From: SLRI01 sp942491185
GTDB lineage: Bacteria; Pseudomonadota; Alphaproteobacteria; Geminicoccales; Geminicoccaceae
Assembly: GCA_942491185.1 (NCBI GenBank)
Contig: CALOAB010000012.1
Span: forward strand, 1-64,000
Direction: 5' to 3'
Length of the DNA stretch: 64,000 nucleotides
The notes below the pieces were generated by a model. It was given only the letters and a program-made list of their open reading frames with translations. It did not search any database and had not been told where the DNA came from. Shown here one piece after another: positions 18,564-29,200 of the stretch. Numbering within the stretch: the stretch's first letter is position 1; every line of letters starts with the position of its first letter. The position numbers and the translations under genes were made by a program.

Positions 18564-21500
18564 TCAGGCGGCGACGAGCTGGTCGGTGGCGACGAGCTGG
18601 TCGATGATCGCCGCCTGGTCGACCGCCCCGCCGGTGAGATCGACGCCCTCGACGATGATCCGCGCATCGGCATTGCCGCCGAGCCGGCCCTCGCCGTCCA
18701 CATCGACATTGATCCGGCTGTCCTCGCCGTTGAAGGTGATGCGCAGGAAGTCGGCGAGCGTGGTGCCGCCGGTGTCCGGGGCACCGCTGAGCAGGTCGGC
18801 CAGATCGAGCCGGTCGCCCTGCGCCGCGCGGAAGTCGGTGACGGTGTCGACGCCGCCCAGGTCGTCGATCACGAAGCGGTCGGCGCCGGCGCCGCCGCTC
18901 ATCAGGTCGTTGCCGGCACCGCCGTCCAGAGTGTCGTCGCCGCCGCCGCCATTGAGCTCGTCGCTGCCGTTGCCGCCATAGAGCGTGTCGGCACCGCCAT
19001 TGCCATCGAGGATGTCGCTGCCGTTGCCGCCACGGAGCGTGTCGTCGCCGGCACCGCCGGAAAGCGTGTCGAGACCGGCACCACCACGGAGCGTGTCGTT
19101 GCCCGCGCCGCCCTGGAGCGTGTCGCGCCCGGCGCCACCATCGAGGGTGTCGTCGCCGCCACCGCCACGGAGCGTGTCGTGCCCGTCACCACCGTCGAGA
19201 GTGTCGTCGCCGTTGCGGCCGAGCAAGAAATCGTCCTCGCTGCCGCCGATCAGCGTATCGGCATTGCCGGTGCCGAGCAGGATGCCGGGACCGCTCTCCA
19301 CGATGACGGTATCGCCCGCCTGGCCCTCGACGACCACCGTGGTCCAGTTGGACTGCTGCGCCGGCTCGCCGTTGTCGAGCAGTTTATAGCGGAGGAAGTT
19401 CCTCTCCCCGGCGTCGGCATCCGTGGTGAAGAGGACGTTGGTGCCGTCGGCGGAGAGGGTAGCCGTGGCGCCGCCCAGCCCCTCGACCTCGACCAGCGTG
19501 ACGTCGTGGCCGTCGGGATCGCGGTCGTTGGCGAGCAGAAACTCGACCGGGATGCGGATGGTCGAGCCGTTGGCCTGGTTGGTGAAGACGCGGTCGACCT
19601 CGCCGATCGGCCGGTCGTTGACGTCGATCACCCGCAGGCTGAAGGCCTGGCTGGTGCTGTGCCCGGTGCTCGAGGTCGCGGTGATCTCGAGGTCGACCTC
19701 GCTCTCCCGCTCGTAGTTGAGCCGCGCGCCGTCGGCCAGCTTCAAGAGAAGAATGCCGTAACCGTTGTCGACGATCTCGAAGCGGGGGTCGCTGACGGTG
19801 AAGAGGTTGCTGCCGCCATCGGGGTCGTCGACGAGGACCCGCGAGAAGGTGATGCCGGCGGCGTTCTCGGGCGCGCTGGGATTGGTGAGCTGAATGGCCG
19901 AGGGAGGGAGGTCGACATAGGCGACGTCGACCGTCACCATGCTCGTCGCCGTACCGCCCTGGCCGTCGCCGATGGAGTAGCTGAACCTGTCGATGCCGTG
20001 AAAGCCGGCATTGGGCGTGTAGGTGACGGTGCCGTCGTCGTTCAGCACGACCTCGCCGTTGGCCGCGGTGCCGACACCGATCACGGCTAGCGGGTCGCCG
20101 TCCACGTCGGTGTCGTTGGCGAGAAGCTCGCTCTCGTCGATCTCCAGCGTGTCGTACATCTCCATGGCGGCCTCGTCCGGCCGTGCCACCGGCGCGTCGT
20201 TGACCCCGGTGATGGTGACCTCGACGGTGGCCGTGCTGGTGACGCCGTGCTGGTCGGTGATGGTGTAGGAGAAGGATCTCCGTCCCCGTCTCGCCGACCG
20301 CCAGATGCTCGAATCCACCGTTGGGGTCGTAGGTCAGGGTCTGATCGGCATTGACCGTCACCTGGCCGACAAGCCCGCTGGTGTCGATGCTGAAGGGAGG
20401 GGGGGGGAGGAGGGGGGAGGGAACAGGGATCGGCGATGGTGTAGGACGCGAACGTCTGATGAGGCAACCTCGCCTTCGCCCAGGTGATCGAAGGCACCGA
20501 ACGGCCGATAGGTGATCGTGCCGTCGTGGTTGACCCAGCGCTGGCCCTGGCTGTCGCCGAGGCTATGCACGCCAATCACCTGGATGGTATCGTTGCTGTC
20601 GGGGTCGAAGTCGTTGGCCAGCGCATCGAAGCGAACCTCGCCGTCCTCGCTCACCTCGACGACATCGTCGACGGCCACGGGCGCATCGTTCTCACCGACA
20701 ATCGCGACCGTGACGATGCCGGTGTCGGTGGCACCGTGCTGGTCGGCAACCGTATAGCCGAACTCCTGGTAGGCGATCTCGCCCTCACCGAGATGCTCGT
20801 AGGCACCGAACGGCCGATAGGTGACCGTGCCGTCGTGGTTGACCCAGCGCTGGCCCTGGCTGTCGCCGAGGCTATGCACAGCATTGATCACCCGCATGGT
20901 GTCGTTGCTGTCGGGGTCGAAGTCGTTGGCCAGCGCATCGAAGCGAACCTCGCCGTCCTCGCTCACCTCGACGACATCGTCGACGGCCACGGGCGCGTCG
21001 TTGACGCCCTCGATCCGCACCGTCACGTCGGCCGTGCTCAAGGCGCCATGCTGGTCGGCGACCGTGTAGGAGAAGGTCTCGGTGGCGTGCTCGCCCTTGC
21101 CCAGATGGGTGAACTGGCCGTTCGGGTCGTAGGCGATGGTGCCGTTCGCCTGCAGCACCGCCGTGCCCTTCAGGCCCGCAGTGTCGACCGAGACGATCCG
21201 CAACGTGTCGTTGCTGTCGGGATCGGTGTCGTTGGTCAGCGCGTCGATCGCGACAGGCGTCCGCTCGGTCGTGACGGCTTGGTCATCGGCGGCGACCGGC
21301 GCGTCGTTGACCCCGGTGATCGTCACCTCGACCGTGGCCTTGTCCGTCGCCCCCTGCAGATCGGCGATTTTGTAGGTGAAGCGCTCGGTGGCCGTCTCGC
21401 CCTTGCCCAGATGGGTGAACTGCCCATTCGGGTCGTAGTTGAGGCTGCCGTCGGCATTGACGATCACCCGGCCGGCGAGGCCGGTCGTGTCGACATCGAC

Positions 21501-22280
21501 CAGCTTGATGCTGTCTTTGGCGTTGGGATCGCGATCATTGCGCAGGACGTCGATCTCGACCGTCTCGCGCTCGCTGGTGGTCGCACTGTCGCCTTTAGCG
21601 ATGGGCGCGAAGTTGACCGCGATCGAGCCCGAGGTCGTAGCACCCGAGCCGCGCAGACCGTCGTCGAGCGGGGTGCCGAAGGCGCGCTCGCCTTCGTTTC
21701 GCCCGAGGCTGGTGGGATCGAGCTGCATCGTCGGGCTGAGGCCCTGACCGATCGACCCCAATTCGAACGCCCGGAACGCGGCGCCGCCGCTGACTGGCTC
21801 GCCCGCGCCTGCCTCTACCTCAGCCACGCCCTCGGCTGCACTCGCCGACGCCTCGCCTTGCGGCGTTGCCACGGTCTCGGCTGCCACCGTCTCAATGGCG
21901 CTTGCTGGAAATGCCCCAGCCTCGCGCACCGCGGTCTCGGCGAGCTCGGCCACCGGCAACGCCGTGTCGAACGACTCGAGCGCCGCCTCCACCATACTGG
22001 TGCTGACGAAAACCTGATCGGCCAGCTGCAGGACGATCTCAGCAGCAGCGCCATTGGTCGAAACCGGCCACTCGGTGCCGTCGGCGAGGCGGATCACCAG
22101 CTCGCCATCGACCACGATGAAGGCACCGTCCTTGCCGGGCGCCTCGCGCAGGTCGACCACCGGGACACCGTTCGCATCGTGCACCACCGGCGGAAGCGTC
22201 GCCGGCATTTCGCCAGAGGTGGCCACAACGGCTGCCCCGGTCTCGACAATCGCCTGGTTGCTGCTCGATGATTCCGCCAT
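18564..22280 (-). CDS. large VCBS/cadherin-repeat RTX adhesin, type I secreted, frameshifted
   Basis: This is a predicted surface adhesin exported in one step by a T1SS. The first part (22280-20460) starts MAESSSSNQAIVETG and has a roughly 190-residue N-terminal region. Four to five cadherin/VCBS-like repeats of about 100 residues follow, each with VNDAPVA and ALANDFDPDSNDT-like motifs. The two repeats at 20480-21000 are nearly identical. The frame is lost at 20275-20460, where a run of G's makes the sequence doubtful. It resumes with TDQHGVTSTATVEVTITGVN, more cadherin-like repeats, about 14 RTX nonapeptides (18.89-19.26 kb) and a VC_A0849-type target domain (VDTVTDFRAAQGDRLDLADL, DARIIVEGVDLTGG). 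The restored protein is about 1240 residues. It is separated from tolC by a terminator. Confidence 0.85.
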
Positions 22281-22873
22281 GGCGTCCTCTCATTAACTAT
22301 AGTCGTTAACATCCTGGCGAGTTGCTCTCCGCGTTCACTGGCGGTCGGCGTCCTCGGTTGCAGAGATGTAACTCAATATCGGCAACGATTTCTTCGTTAA
22401 TATTGTGTTTTTGTTTACAGTCTGATTATCATCGTATGTAGTTTAGATCAAATTGAAGCATTAACTATTTCAGAACGTCATTAACTTTCTTTTGATTACC
22501 AGACGGCGAAACGAGTCGCCGGCACGGCAGCCCGCTGCGCCATCGCTTGGATGACGACACGGTCAGCTGGGTAGGCGGTAGCTTGCGGCGGTGATCGGAA
22601 AGCCGCTGGGCCGCGGAGGAATCCGGCGGCGCCAAGACTGCCGGAAGACGGGGCAATCGCCTGCGCCCACCCGGCGTCAACGATCGTCCAGCTTATCCTC
22701 GAGGCCCGCGCGAGACGCAGGTCGGGCGCCGCCTGGTGCCAGCCGGCGCTGCACTTTTGCTGCGGCTCGTCAGTCGCCCGGGAGTAGCCCGCGTGTCGTC
22801 ATTCAGCCACCGCTAGCGCGGATCGATCGATTTTCGGCGCCAGACGGGATGTTCGGCCACTGAAATCATTGAC
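22281..22873. other. intergenic region between divergent genes
   Basis: This holds the promoters of the adhesin (-) and the helicase (+). The part from about 22350 to 22500 is strikingly AT-rich for this genome. A dyad TTAAC-N7-GTTAA (about 22296-22312) lies just upstream of the adhesin start and might be a binding site. No gene is supported: the frames here have no recognisable content. Confidence 0.4.
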
Positions 22874-24548
22874 ATGACAGTATTCATTCATACATCCCAG
22901 CGAACAATCGCTAGTCAGCGACAAGGACATTTCTTGACCGACAATCACCCGACCGTGACCTTCGCCGAGCTCGGCTTGCGCGAAGAGATTCAAAAAGCCA
23001 TTGCCGACGCGGGCTACATCCATCCGACGCCCATCCAGGCACAGGCCATTCCCATTGTGCTGGACGGCAAGGACGTGGTGGGCATCGCCCAGACCGGCAC
23101 CGGCAAGACCGCCGGCTTCACGTTGCCGATGCTGCACCGCCTCGCCGCCGGCAGGGCCAGGGCACGGATGCCGCGCTCGCTGATCCTCAGCCCAACGCGC
23201 GAGCTGGCGACGCAGATCTCGCCAGAACTTCGAAATATATGGCAAGTATCTCAACCTGACCATGGCGCTGCTCATCGGTGGCGTCGGCATGGGCGACCAG
23301 GAAAAGCTGCTCGAGAAGGGCGTCGACGTCCTGATCGCCACGCCCGGCCGCCTGCTCGACTGGTTCGACCGCGGCAAGATCTTGATGACCAGCGTCGAGA
23401 TGTTCGTCATCGACGAAGCCGACCGCATGCTCGACATGGGCTTCATCCCCGACGTCGAGCGGATCTTCCAGCTGATGACCAAGCGTGGGCAGACGATGCT
23501 CTTCTCGGCCACGATGCCGAAAGAGGTGCGCCGCCTCGCCGACAAGTTCTTGAAGAGTCCGGTCGAGATCGAGGTAGCGCGGCCGTCGACCCGAGCCGAG
23601 GGGGTCGTCGACGTGGTCGTGCCGATCAGCGCCGTCGAGCGGCGCGTGGCGGTCGACCGTCTGCTCGATATCGAGAAGATCTCGAACGCGATCATCTTCT
23701 GCAACCGCAAGCGCGACGTCTCGATGGTCAACAAGTTCCTGCAGCGCCAGGGACGGAACGCCCAGGACATCCACGGCGATCTCGACCAGAGCCAGCGCCA
23801 GGCGACGCTCGACGCGTTCAAGGCGGGCAAGGTCGACTATCTGGTGGCCACCGACGTGGCGGCGCGCGGCCTCGACATCGTCGATTTGCCGGCGGTGATC
23901 AATCTGGACGTGCCCTACCACCCCGACGACTACGTCCATCGCATCGGCCGCACCGGCCGCGCCGGCAAGGAAGGCCGCGCCTTCACCCTGGCCGACGCCA
24001 ATGATGCCAAGTATTTGTCTGCCATAGAGAGATTGTTGGGCCAGAAGCTCAATCGCCAGCCGATCGAGGGCATCAGCGGCGAGTTGGTGCGGCCGCAGCG
24101 ATCATCTCGAAGGGCGCCGGCGACAGACGCAGTCGAGGCGACGCCGCCGGACGAGTTGGCGGCATCACCAAGTGTCGAGGCCGAGGCGCCGGCACCGAAG
24201 CGTCGGCGGCGCAAGAGTGAGGCTACGGCCGAGACAGCGGCGCCGGTCGTTGCTGCCGAGGCCGGCGAGGTCGCCGCGGAGAAGCCTAAGCGTCGGCGTC
24301 GGGCCAAGCCGATCGCGGAGCCGGCAACGGAGGCGGCGCCTGCCGAAGTCGCCGCCGAGACAGCAGCGCCGACCAACGAGGTGGCCCCCTTCCCGCCGCG
24401 AGCGGCCCGCGAGCGCGCCCGCCCGGCCCGGGCGGAGCGCAAGCCGCAGCGCCAGCATGAAGGCGGCCGTGACGAGCCGGTTGTCGGGCTCGGCGACCAT
24501 GTGCCGGCCTTCCTGCTGCGCCCGGTACCGACCAAGGTCAGCGCCTGA
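22874..24548 (+). CDS. DEAD-box ATP-dependent RNA helicase, RhlE-like, one frameshift
   Basis: This enzyme unwinds RNA in ribosome assembly or mRNA turnover. All motifs are present: Q motif PTPIQAQAIP, motif I AQTGTGKT, Ia PTRELA, II DEAD in MFVIDEADRMLDMGF, III SAT, V DYLVATDVAARGLDI and VI HRIGRTGRAG. One extra base near 23225 (between ATQIS and the NF/YGKYLNLTMALLIGG segment) splits the frame. Correcting it gives a normal core of about 380 residues. A long Ala/Glu/Arg-rich tail follows (residues about 400-555) with KRRRRKSE-type basic patches, common in alphaproteobacterial RhlE proteins and probably RNA-binding. The start at 22874 (MTVFIHTSQ) or the TTG at 22934 is uncertain. Confidence 0.9.
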
Positions 24549-24573
24549 TCCGGCGAACAGGGATACCGCTTCG

Positions 24574-24816
24574 GTGCAGACGATCTTCGTCATGGTCAAA
24601 TGTGAGCTGGGCAGCTCCTACGATGTGGCCGATGCTGCCGTGCAGACCATTCAGGAGGTTTCCGAGGTCTACTCGGTCTCCGGCCAGTACGACTTGATCA
24701 TGAAGTTCCACCTCGATGCCGCGGTCGACATCGGCCGGTTCGTGAACCAGGCGGTGCAGACGCTGCCCGGCGTCAAGGACACCTTCACCCTGATCACCTT
24801 CAAGGCGTTCGCTTGA
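24574..24816 (+). CDS. stand-alone Lrp/AsnC ligand-binding (RAM) domain protein
   Basis: This 80-residue protein starts at a GTG (VQTIFVMVKCELGSSYDVAD). It consists only of the ferredoxin-like RAM domain that in Lrp/AsnC regulators binds amino acids and drives oligomerisation (SVSGQYDLIMKFHLD, VNQAVQTLPGVKDTFTLITF). No helix-turn-helix is present upstream. Such stand-alone domains are common in alphaproteobacteria and may modulate full-length Lrp proteins. Its stop overlaps the TTG start of the NUDIX gene by four bases, so the two are probably co-translated. Confidence 0.82.
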   Translation: MQTIFVMVKCELGSSYDVADAAVQTIQEVSEVYSVSGQYDLIMKFHLDAAVDIGRFVNQAVQTLPGVKDTFTLITFKAFA

Positions 24817-25484
24817 GCGAGGCGAGCGCCGCCCGTCGCCGGGCCGATGAAGCGGCAATGGCCGACGATGGCGCCGATGTCCGCGTCGTCGAGCGGCGCC
24901 TCGCCTATAGCGGCTTCTTCGATCTCGAGGTGCTGCAGCTGCAGCATCGCCGCTTCGACGGCACCATGAGCGATGTCGTCAGCCGCGAGGTTCTGCATAT
25001 CCCCAACGCGGCGGCTATCCTCCCCTACGACCCGGTGACCGACCGGGTGATCCTGATCGAGCAGTTCCGCCCCGGCACGCTCGCGCATGCCGAGGGGCCA
25101 TGGATGCTCGAAGCCGTTGCCGGGCTGATGGAGCCGGGCGAGGACGCTGAGCAGACAGCGCGGCGCGAGATCGTCGAGGAGGCCGGCCTCACAGCACGGC
25201 GGATCGAGAAGGTCGGCGTCTATATCGCCTCGCCGGGTGCTGTCACCGAGCATACCACCGTCTTCATCGGCGAGGTAGCGAGCGGCAAGGCCGGCGGCGT
25301 GCACGGGCTCGCGGCCGAGACCGAGGACATCAAGAGCCATGTGGTCGACCGTGCTCAGGCACAGGATTGGCTCGAGGATGGTCGAATCGTCGCCGCCAAC
25401 GCCGTCTTCGCGCTGCGCTGGATGCAAGTGCATGGTGCCGCACTTCGGGCACGCTGGCTTGCGGCAACGCCGGCAAACGACTAG
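24813..25484 (+). CDS. nudF: NUDIX hydrolase, ADP-ribose pyrophosphatase type
   Basis: This enzyme hydrolyses ADP-ribose or related nucleoside diphosphate sugars to AMP and ribose phosphate. The 223-residue frame opens at a TTG overlapping the preceding stop. An ATG at 24858 (MADDGADVRVVERRL) is an alternative start. The NUDIX box is GLMEPGEDAEQT followed by ARREIVEEAGL, preceded by ILIEQFRPG and MLEAVAGL as in ADPRase-type enzymes, and followed by SPGAVTEHTTVFIGEV. Substrate preference is inferred from overall similarity to NudF/ADPRase. Confidence 0.85.
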   Translation: MSEASAARRRADEAAMADDGADVRVVERRLAYSGFFDLEVLQLQHRRFDGTMSDVVSREVLHIPNAAAILPYDPVTDRVILIEQFRPGTLAHAEGPWMLEAVAGLMEPGEDAEQTARREIVEEAGLTARRIEKVGVYIASPGAVTEHTTVFIGEVASGKAGGVHGLAAETEDIKSHVVDRAQAQDWLEDGRIVAANAVFALRWMQVHGAALRARWLAATPAND

Positions 25485-25524
25485 CTGAGCAAGAGCGGCA
25501 ACGGCAGCAAAGGCAAGTGACGCC

Positions 25525-25812
25525 ATGCAGGCACGCATCTACCAACCGGCCAAGACCGCCGTGCAGTCCGGCAGGCGCAAGACCAAGGAATGGACGGTCG
25601 AGTTCGAGCCACGCTCGCGCAAGGAAGCCGATCGGCTGATCGGCTGGGTCGGCTCAGACGACATGGACCAGCAGGTGCAGATGCACTTCCCGACCAAGGA
25701 CGCGGCCATCGCCTATTGCCGTCGCGAGAACCTGACCTTCCAGGTGTTCGAGCCGCATCAGCGCGTCGTTCGACCCAAAGCCTACGCCGAGAACTTCATC
25801 CACCGCAGCTGA
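25525..25812 (+). CDS. NADH dehydrogenase accessory subunit, NDUFS4-like (ETC complex I)
   Basis: This 95-residue protein of the ETC_C1 family (mitochondrial NDUFS4/18-kDa homologue) is found in complex I of alphaproteobacteria. Visible family features are the start MQARIYQPAKTAVQSG, WTVEFEPRSRKEADRLIGW, DDMDQQVQMHFPTKDAAIAY and the terminal VVRPKAYAENFIHR. It binds peripherally to the hydrophilic arm and stabilises it. It lies just upstream of tRNA-Arg, a common arrangement in this class. Confidence 0.93.
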   Translation: MQARIYQPAKTAVQSGRRKTKEWTVEFEPRSRKEADRLIGWVGSDDMDQQVQMHFPTKDAAIAYCRRENLTFQVFEPHQRVVRPKAYAENFIHRS

Positions 25813-25877
25813 GAGCCAAGCCCTGAAGCCGCTCCGGCATTCCCCCTGGGCAGCGCCCCTGCTATGAGTCGGCTGCG

Positions 25878-25954
25878 GCGCCCTTAGCTCAGCCGGATAG
25901 AGCATCTGCCTTCTAAGCAGAGGGTCGCAGGTTCGAGTCCTGCAGGGCGCGCCA
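25878..25954 (+). tRNA. tRNA-Arg (anticodon TCT)
   Basis: The full cloverleaf is readable: acceptor GCGCCCT pairs with AGGGCGC, the D-arm follows TAGCTCAGCCGGATAGAGC, the anticodon arm TCTGC-CTTCTAA-GCAGA places TCT at the anticodon, and the T-arm has GTTCGAGTCC. The CCA end is encoded. It decodes AGA. An IS30-type remnant starts directly at its 3' end. Confidence 0.97.
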
Positions 25955-26290
25955 GTTTTCCCAACAAGTTGCGCTCCACGCCCAACAGTGAGATCCCTTC
26001 CGTGTCGCCACACGGCAAATAGCACCATAGCTTGGTGGCCTTCTGGCCGGGCCCGAAGATCCAGGCGTGGATCGTCTCGGTCGACACGTAGCGTAGGCCG
26101 CGCAGCACACCTCGCTTCAGGTGCCCGTCGATCTGCTCGGGCGTCCAGCCCTCGACCAGGCGATCGCTCACGTAGCCAGCGGGCGACGGATCGCGCTCCA
26201 GCACTGACGGCTGATGCCGCCTCAGCAGATACGAGGCTTCGGCGATCGATAAGCCCAGTCGCCAGCGCGTTGAGCCGATGCCCGCTTCAT
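25955..26290 (-). pseudogene. IS30-family transposase fragment
   Basis: The minus-strand frame reads GYVSDRLVEGWTPEQIDGHL, then RYVSTETIHAWIFG and ATKLWCYLP, the central region of IS30 transposases (SPEQI-GRLK, VSHETIY-WIY, LW-YLP). N-terminal DNA-binding and C-terminal catalytic parts are missing, so only about 100 codons survive. It abuts the 3' end of tRNA-Arg, suggesting insertion and later deletion at this site. No terminal repeats are seen. Confidence 0.65.
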
Positions 26291-26299
26291 CATTGACCG

Positions 26300-29200
26300 T
26301 CAGGCGGCAAGCTGACCGCTGAAGACATCGACAGTGAGGGAAGCGCGTGCCTGGGCGGTGCCGCCATTGCCGTCGGCGGCGGTGTAGGTGAAGCCGGCGG
26401 CACCGCTGAAGCCCGGCTCCGGGGTGAACAGTGGGTCGCCCTGGGGATCGAGCGCGACGCTGCCGTTGAGCGGGTCGCTCACCGCGGTGACGCTGAGCGG
26501 GTCGCCGTCGGGGTCGCTGTCATTGGCCAGCAGATCGGCGGCGGCGATGCTCAAAGGCGTGTCGAAGGCGGTGCTGAAGCCGCCGTCGTCGACGGCGGTG
26601 GGCGGGGTGTTCACGGGCCCGGCGTCGGGCTCGAACACGACGTCGACCCAGTAGTTGTTGTTGTTGAAGGTCTCGGTCGGGAAGGTGCTGCTCGCGCTGT
26701 ACTCGTAGACGCCGTTGCCGCCGCTGCTGCCGCTGGCGAGCGCGGTCAGCGGCCCATTGCTGAAGGCGCTGCTGAAATAGTCGCCGTCGAAGGCGTAGCC
26801 GCCGTTCGGCGCGAAGTAGGAGGCGACATAGGTGGTGTCGGCGGCAATCGCGACCGGTGCCGCGAGGTCGACCTGCTGCCAGCCCGAGGCGGTCTCGTCG
26901 GTGAAGGTCGCGCTCGCCAGATTGGTGCCGTCGACGGTCCAGAGATTGCCCAGATGCGTGCCGGTGTTGGCCTCGCCCTTGTAGAACCGCAGCCCGGTGA
27001 TCAGCCCGTCGACGTCGGCCTCGAACTTGACACCCAGCTCCACCGCATTCGGATCGTCGTCCGAAGCCGTCACCGGCGTCACCGACGGCGACCATAGGCT
27101 GACGCCGGTGGCAGCCGGCGGTCCTTCGACGTCGAGCGAGACCAGCGCCTGGGCGGTGCCGCCATTGCCGTCGGCGGCGGTGTAGGTGAAGCCGGCGGCA
27201 CCGCTGAAGCCCGGCTCCGGGGTGAACAGCGGGTCGCCCTGGGGATCGAGCGCGACGCTGCCGTTGAGCGGGTCGCTCACCGCGGTGACGCTGAGCGGGT
27301 CGCCGTCGGGGTCGCTGTCATTGGCCAGCAGAGCCGCGGCGGCGATGCTCAAGCGGCGTGTCGAAGGCGGTGCTGAAGCCACCATCGTCGACGGCCGCCG
27401 GGGCATCGTTGACCCCGGTCACGGTCAGCGCGACCGTGGCGACTGCCGTGCCGCCCTGGCCGTCGTCGGCGGTGTAGGTGAAGCTGTCGTCGGCGCTGGC
27501 GCCGGCCGGCAGCGCCTGGAAGGCGGCGCCCGGATCGTAGGTCACCGAGTTGTCGGGGTTGATCGCGACGCTGCCCAGTGTGCCGGTGGTGTCGACCGCA
27601 GCCACGCCGAGCGGGTCGCCGTCACCGTCGCTGTCGTTGGCGAGCACGTCGAGGGTCGCCACGCTGTCCTCGTCGGTGGTCGCAACATCGTCCACCGCGA
27701 CCGGCGGCGTGTTGGCCGGCGGTCCTTCGACGTCGAGCGAGACCAGCGCCTGGGCGGTGCCGCCATTGCCGTCGGCGGCGGTGTAGGTGAAGCCGGCGGC
27801 ACCGCTGAAGCCCGGCTCCGGGGTGAACAGCGGGTCGCCCTGGGGATCGAGCGCGACGCTGCCGTTGAGCGGATCGCTCACCGCGGTGACGCTGAGCGGG
27901 TCGCCGTCGGGGTCGCTGTCATTGGCCAGCAGATCCGCGGCGGCGATGCCGAGCGGCGTGTCGAAGGCGGTGGTGAAGCCACCGTCGTCGACGGCCACGG
28001 GCGGGGTGTTGGTGGGTGTCACGCTATCGTCGAACACGACGTCGACCCAGTAGTTGTTGTTGTTGAAGGTCTCGGTCGGGAAGGTGCTGCTCGCGCTGTA
28101 CTCGTAGACGCCGTTGCCGCCGCTGCTTCCGCTGGCGAGCGCGGTCAGCGGCCCGTTGCTGAAGGCGCTGCTGAAATAGTCGCCGTCGAAGGCGTAGCCG
28201 CCGTTCGGCGCGAAGTAGGAGGCGACATAGGTGGTGTCGGCGGCAATCGCCACCGGTGCCGCGAGGTCGACCTGCTGCCAGCCCGAGGCGGTCTCGTTGG
28301 CAAACGTCGCGGTCGCCAGATTGGTGCCGTCGACGGTCCAGAGATTGGCCACGTGGGTGCCGGTGTTGCCCGCGCCCTTGTAGAACCGAAGCCCAGTGAT
28401 CTGCCCGTCGACATCGGCCTGGAATTTGACCCCGAGCTCCACCGCATTCGGATCGTCGTCCGATGCCGTCACCGGCGTCACCGACGGCGACCATAGGGCC
28501 CGGGGCGGCGCCCGACGCGAGAGACCAGCGCCGGGCGGGCCGCGGCGGCGGTGTAGGTGAGGGGGAGCGGGGCGACAGGTCCCCTGGGGTCGAGCGCGAC
28601 CTGCCGTGGCGGGTCCACCGCGGTGACGAGCGGGTCGCCGGGGTCGTGTCTTGGCCGCGACCGCGGCGGCGAGCCGAGCGGCGTGTCGAGGCGTGCTGAA
28701 GCCACCTCGTCGACGGCCGCCGGGCTCGTTGCCCCGGTCCGGTCGCGCGACCGTGGCGACCGCCGTGCCGCCCTGGCCTCTCGGCGGTGGAGCTGTCGTC
28801 GGCGCTGGCGCCGGCCGGCAGCGCCTGGAAGGCGGCGCCCGGATCGTAGGTCACCGAGTTGTCGGGGTTGATCGCGACGCTGCCCGGTGCCGGTGGTGTC
28901 GACGGCCGCTGAGCGGGTCGCCGTCCCGTCGCTGTCTTGGCGAGCCGTCGAGGGTCGCCACGCTGTCCTCGTCGGTGGTCGCACATCGTCCCCGCGACCG
29001 GCGGCGTGTTGGCCGCGGCCCTCGACTCGGCGAGACCAGCGCTGGGCGGTGCCCCTTGCCGTCGGCGGCGGTGGGTGAGCCGGCGCACCGCTGAAGCCCG
29101 GCTCGGGTGACAGCGGGTCGCCCTGGGGATCGAGCGCGACGCTGCCGTTGAGCGGGTCGCTACCGCGGTGACCTGAGCGGGTCGCCGTCGGGGTCGCGTC

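Noticed and set aside
22340..22500. AT-rich patch as a possible origin or attachment site
   Set aside because: No DnaA-box cluster, iterons or integrase were seen; more likely promoter DNA between divergent genes.
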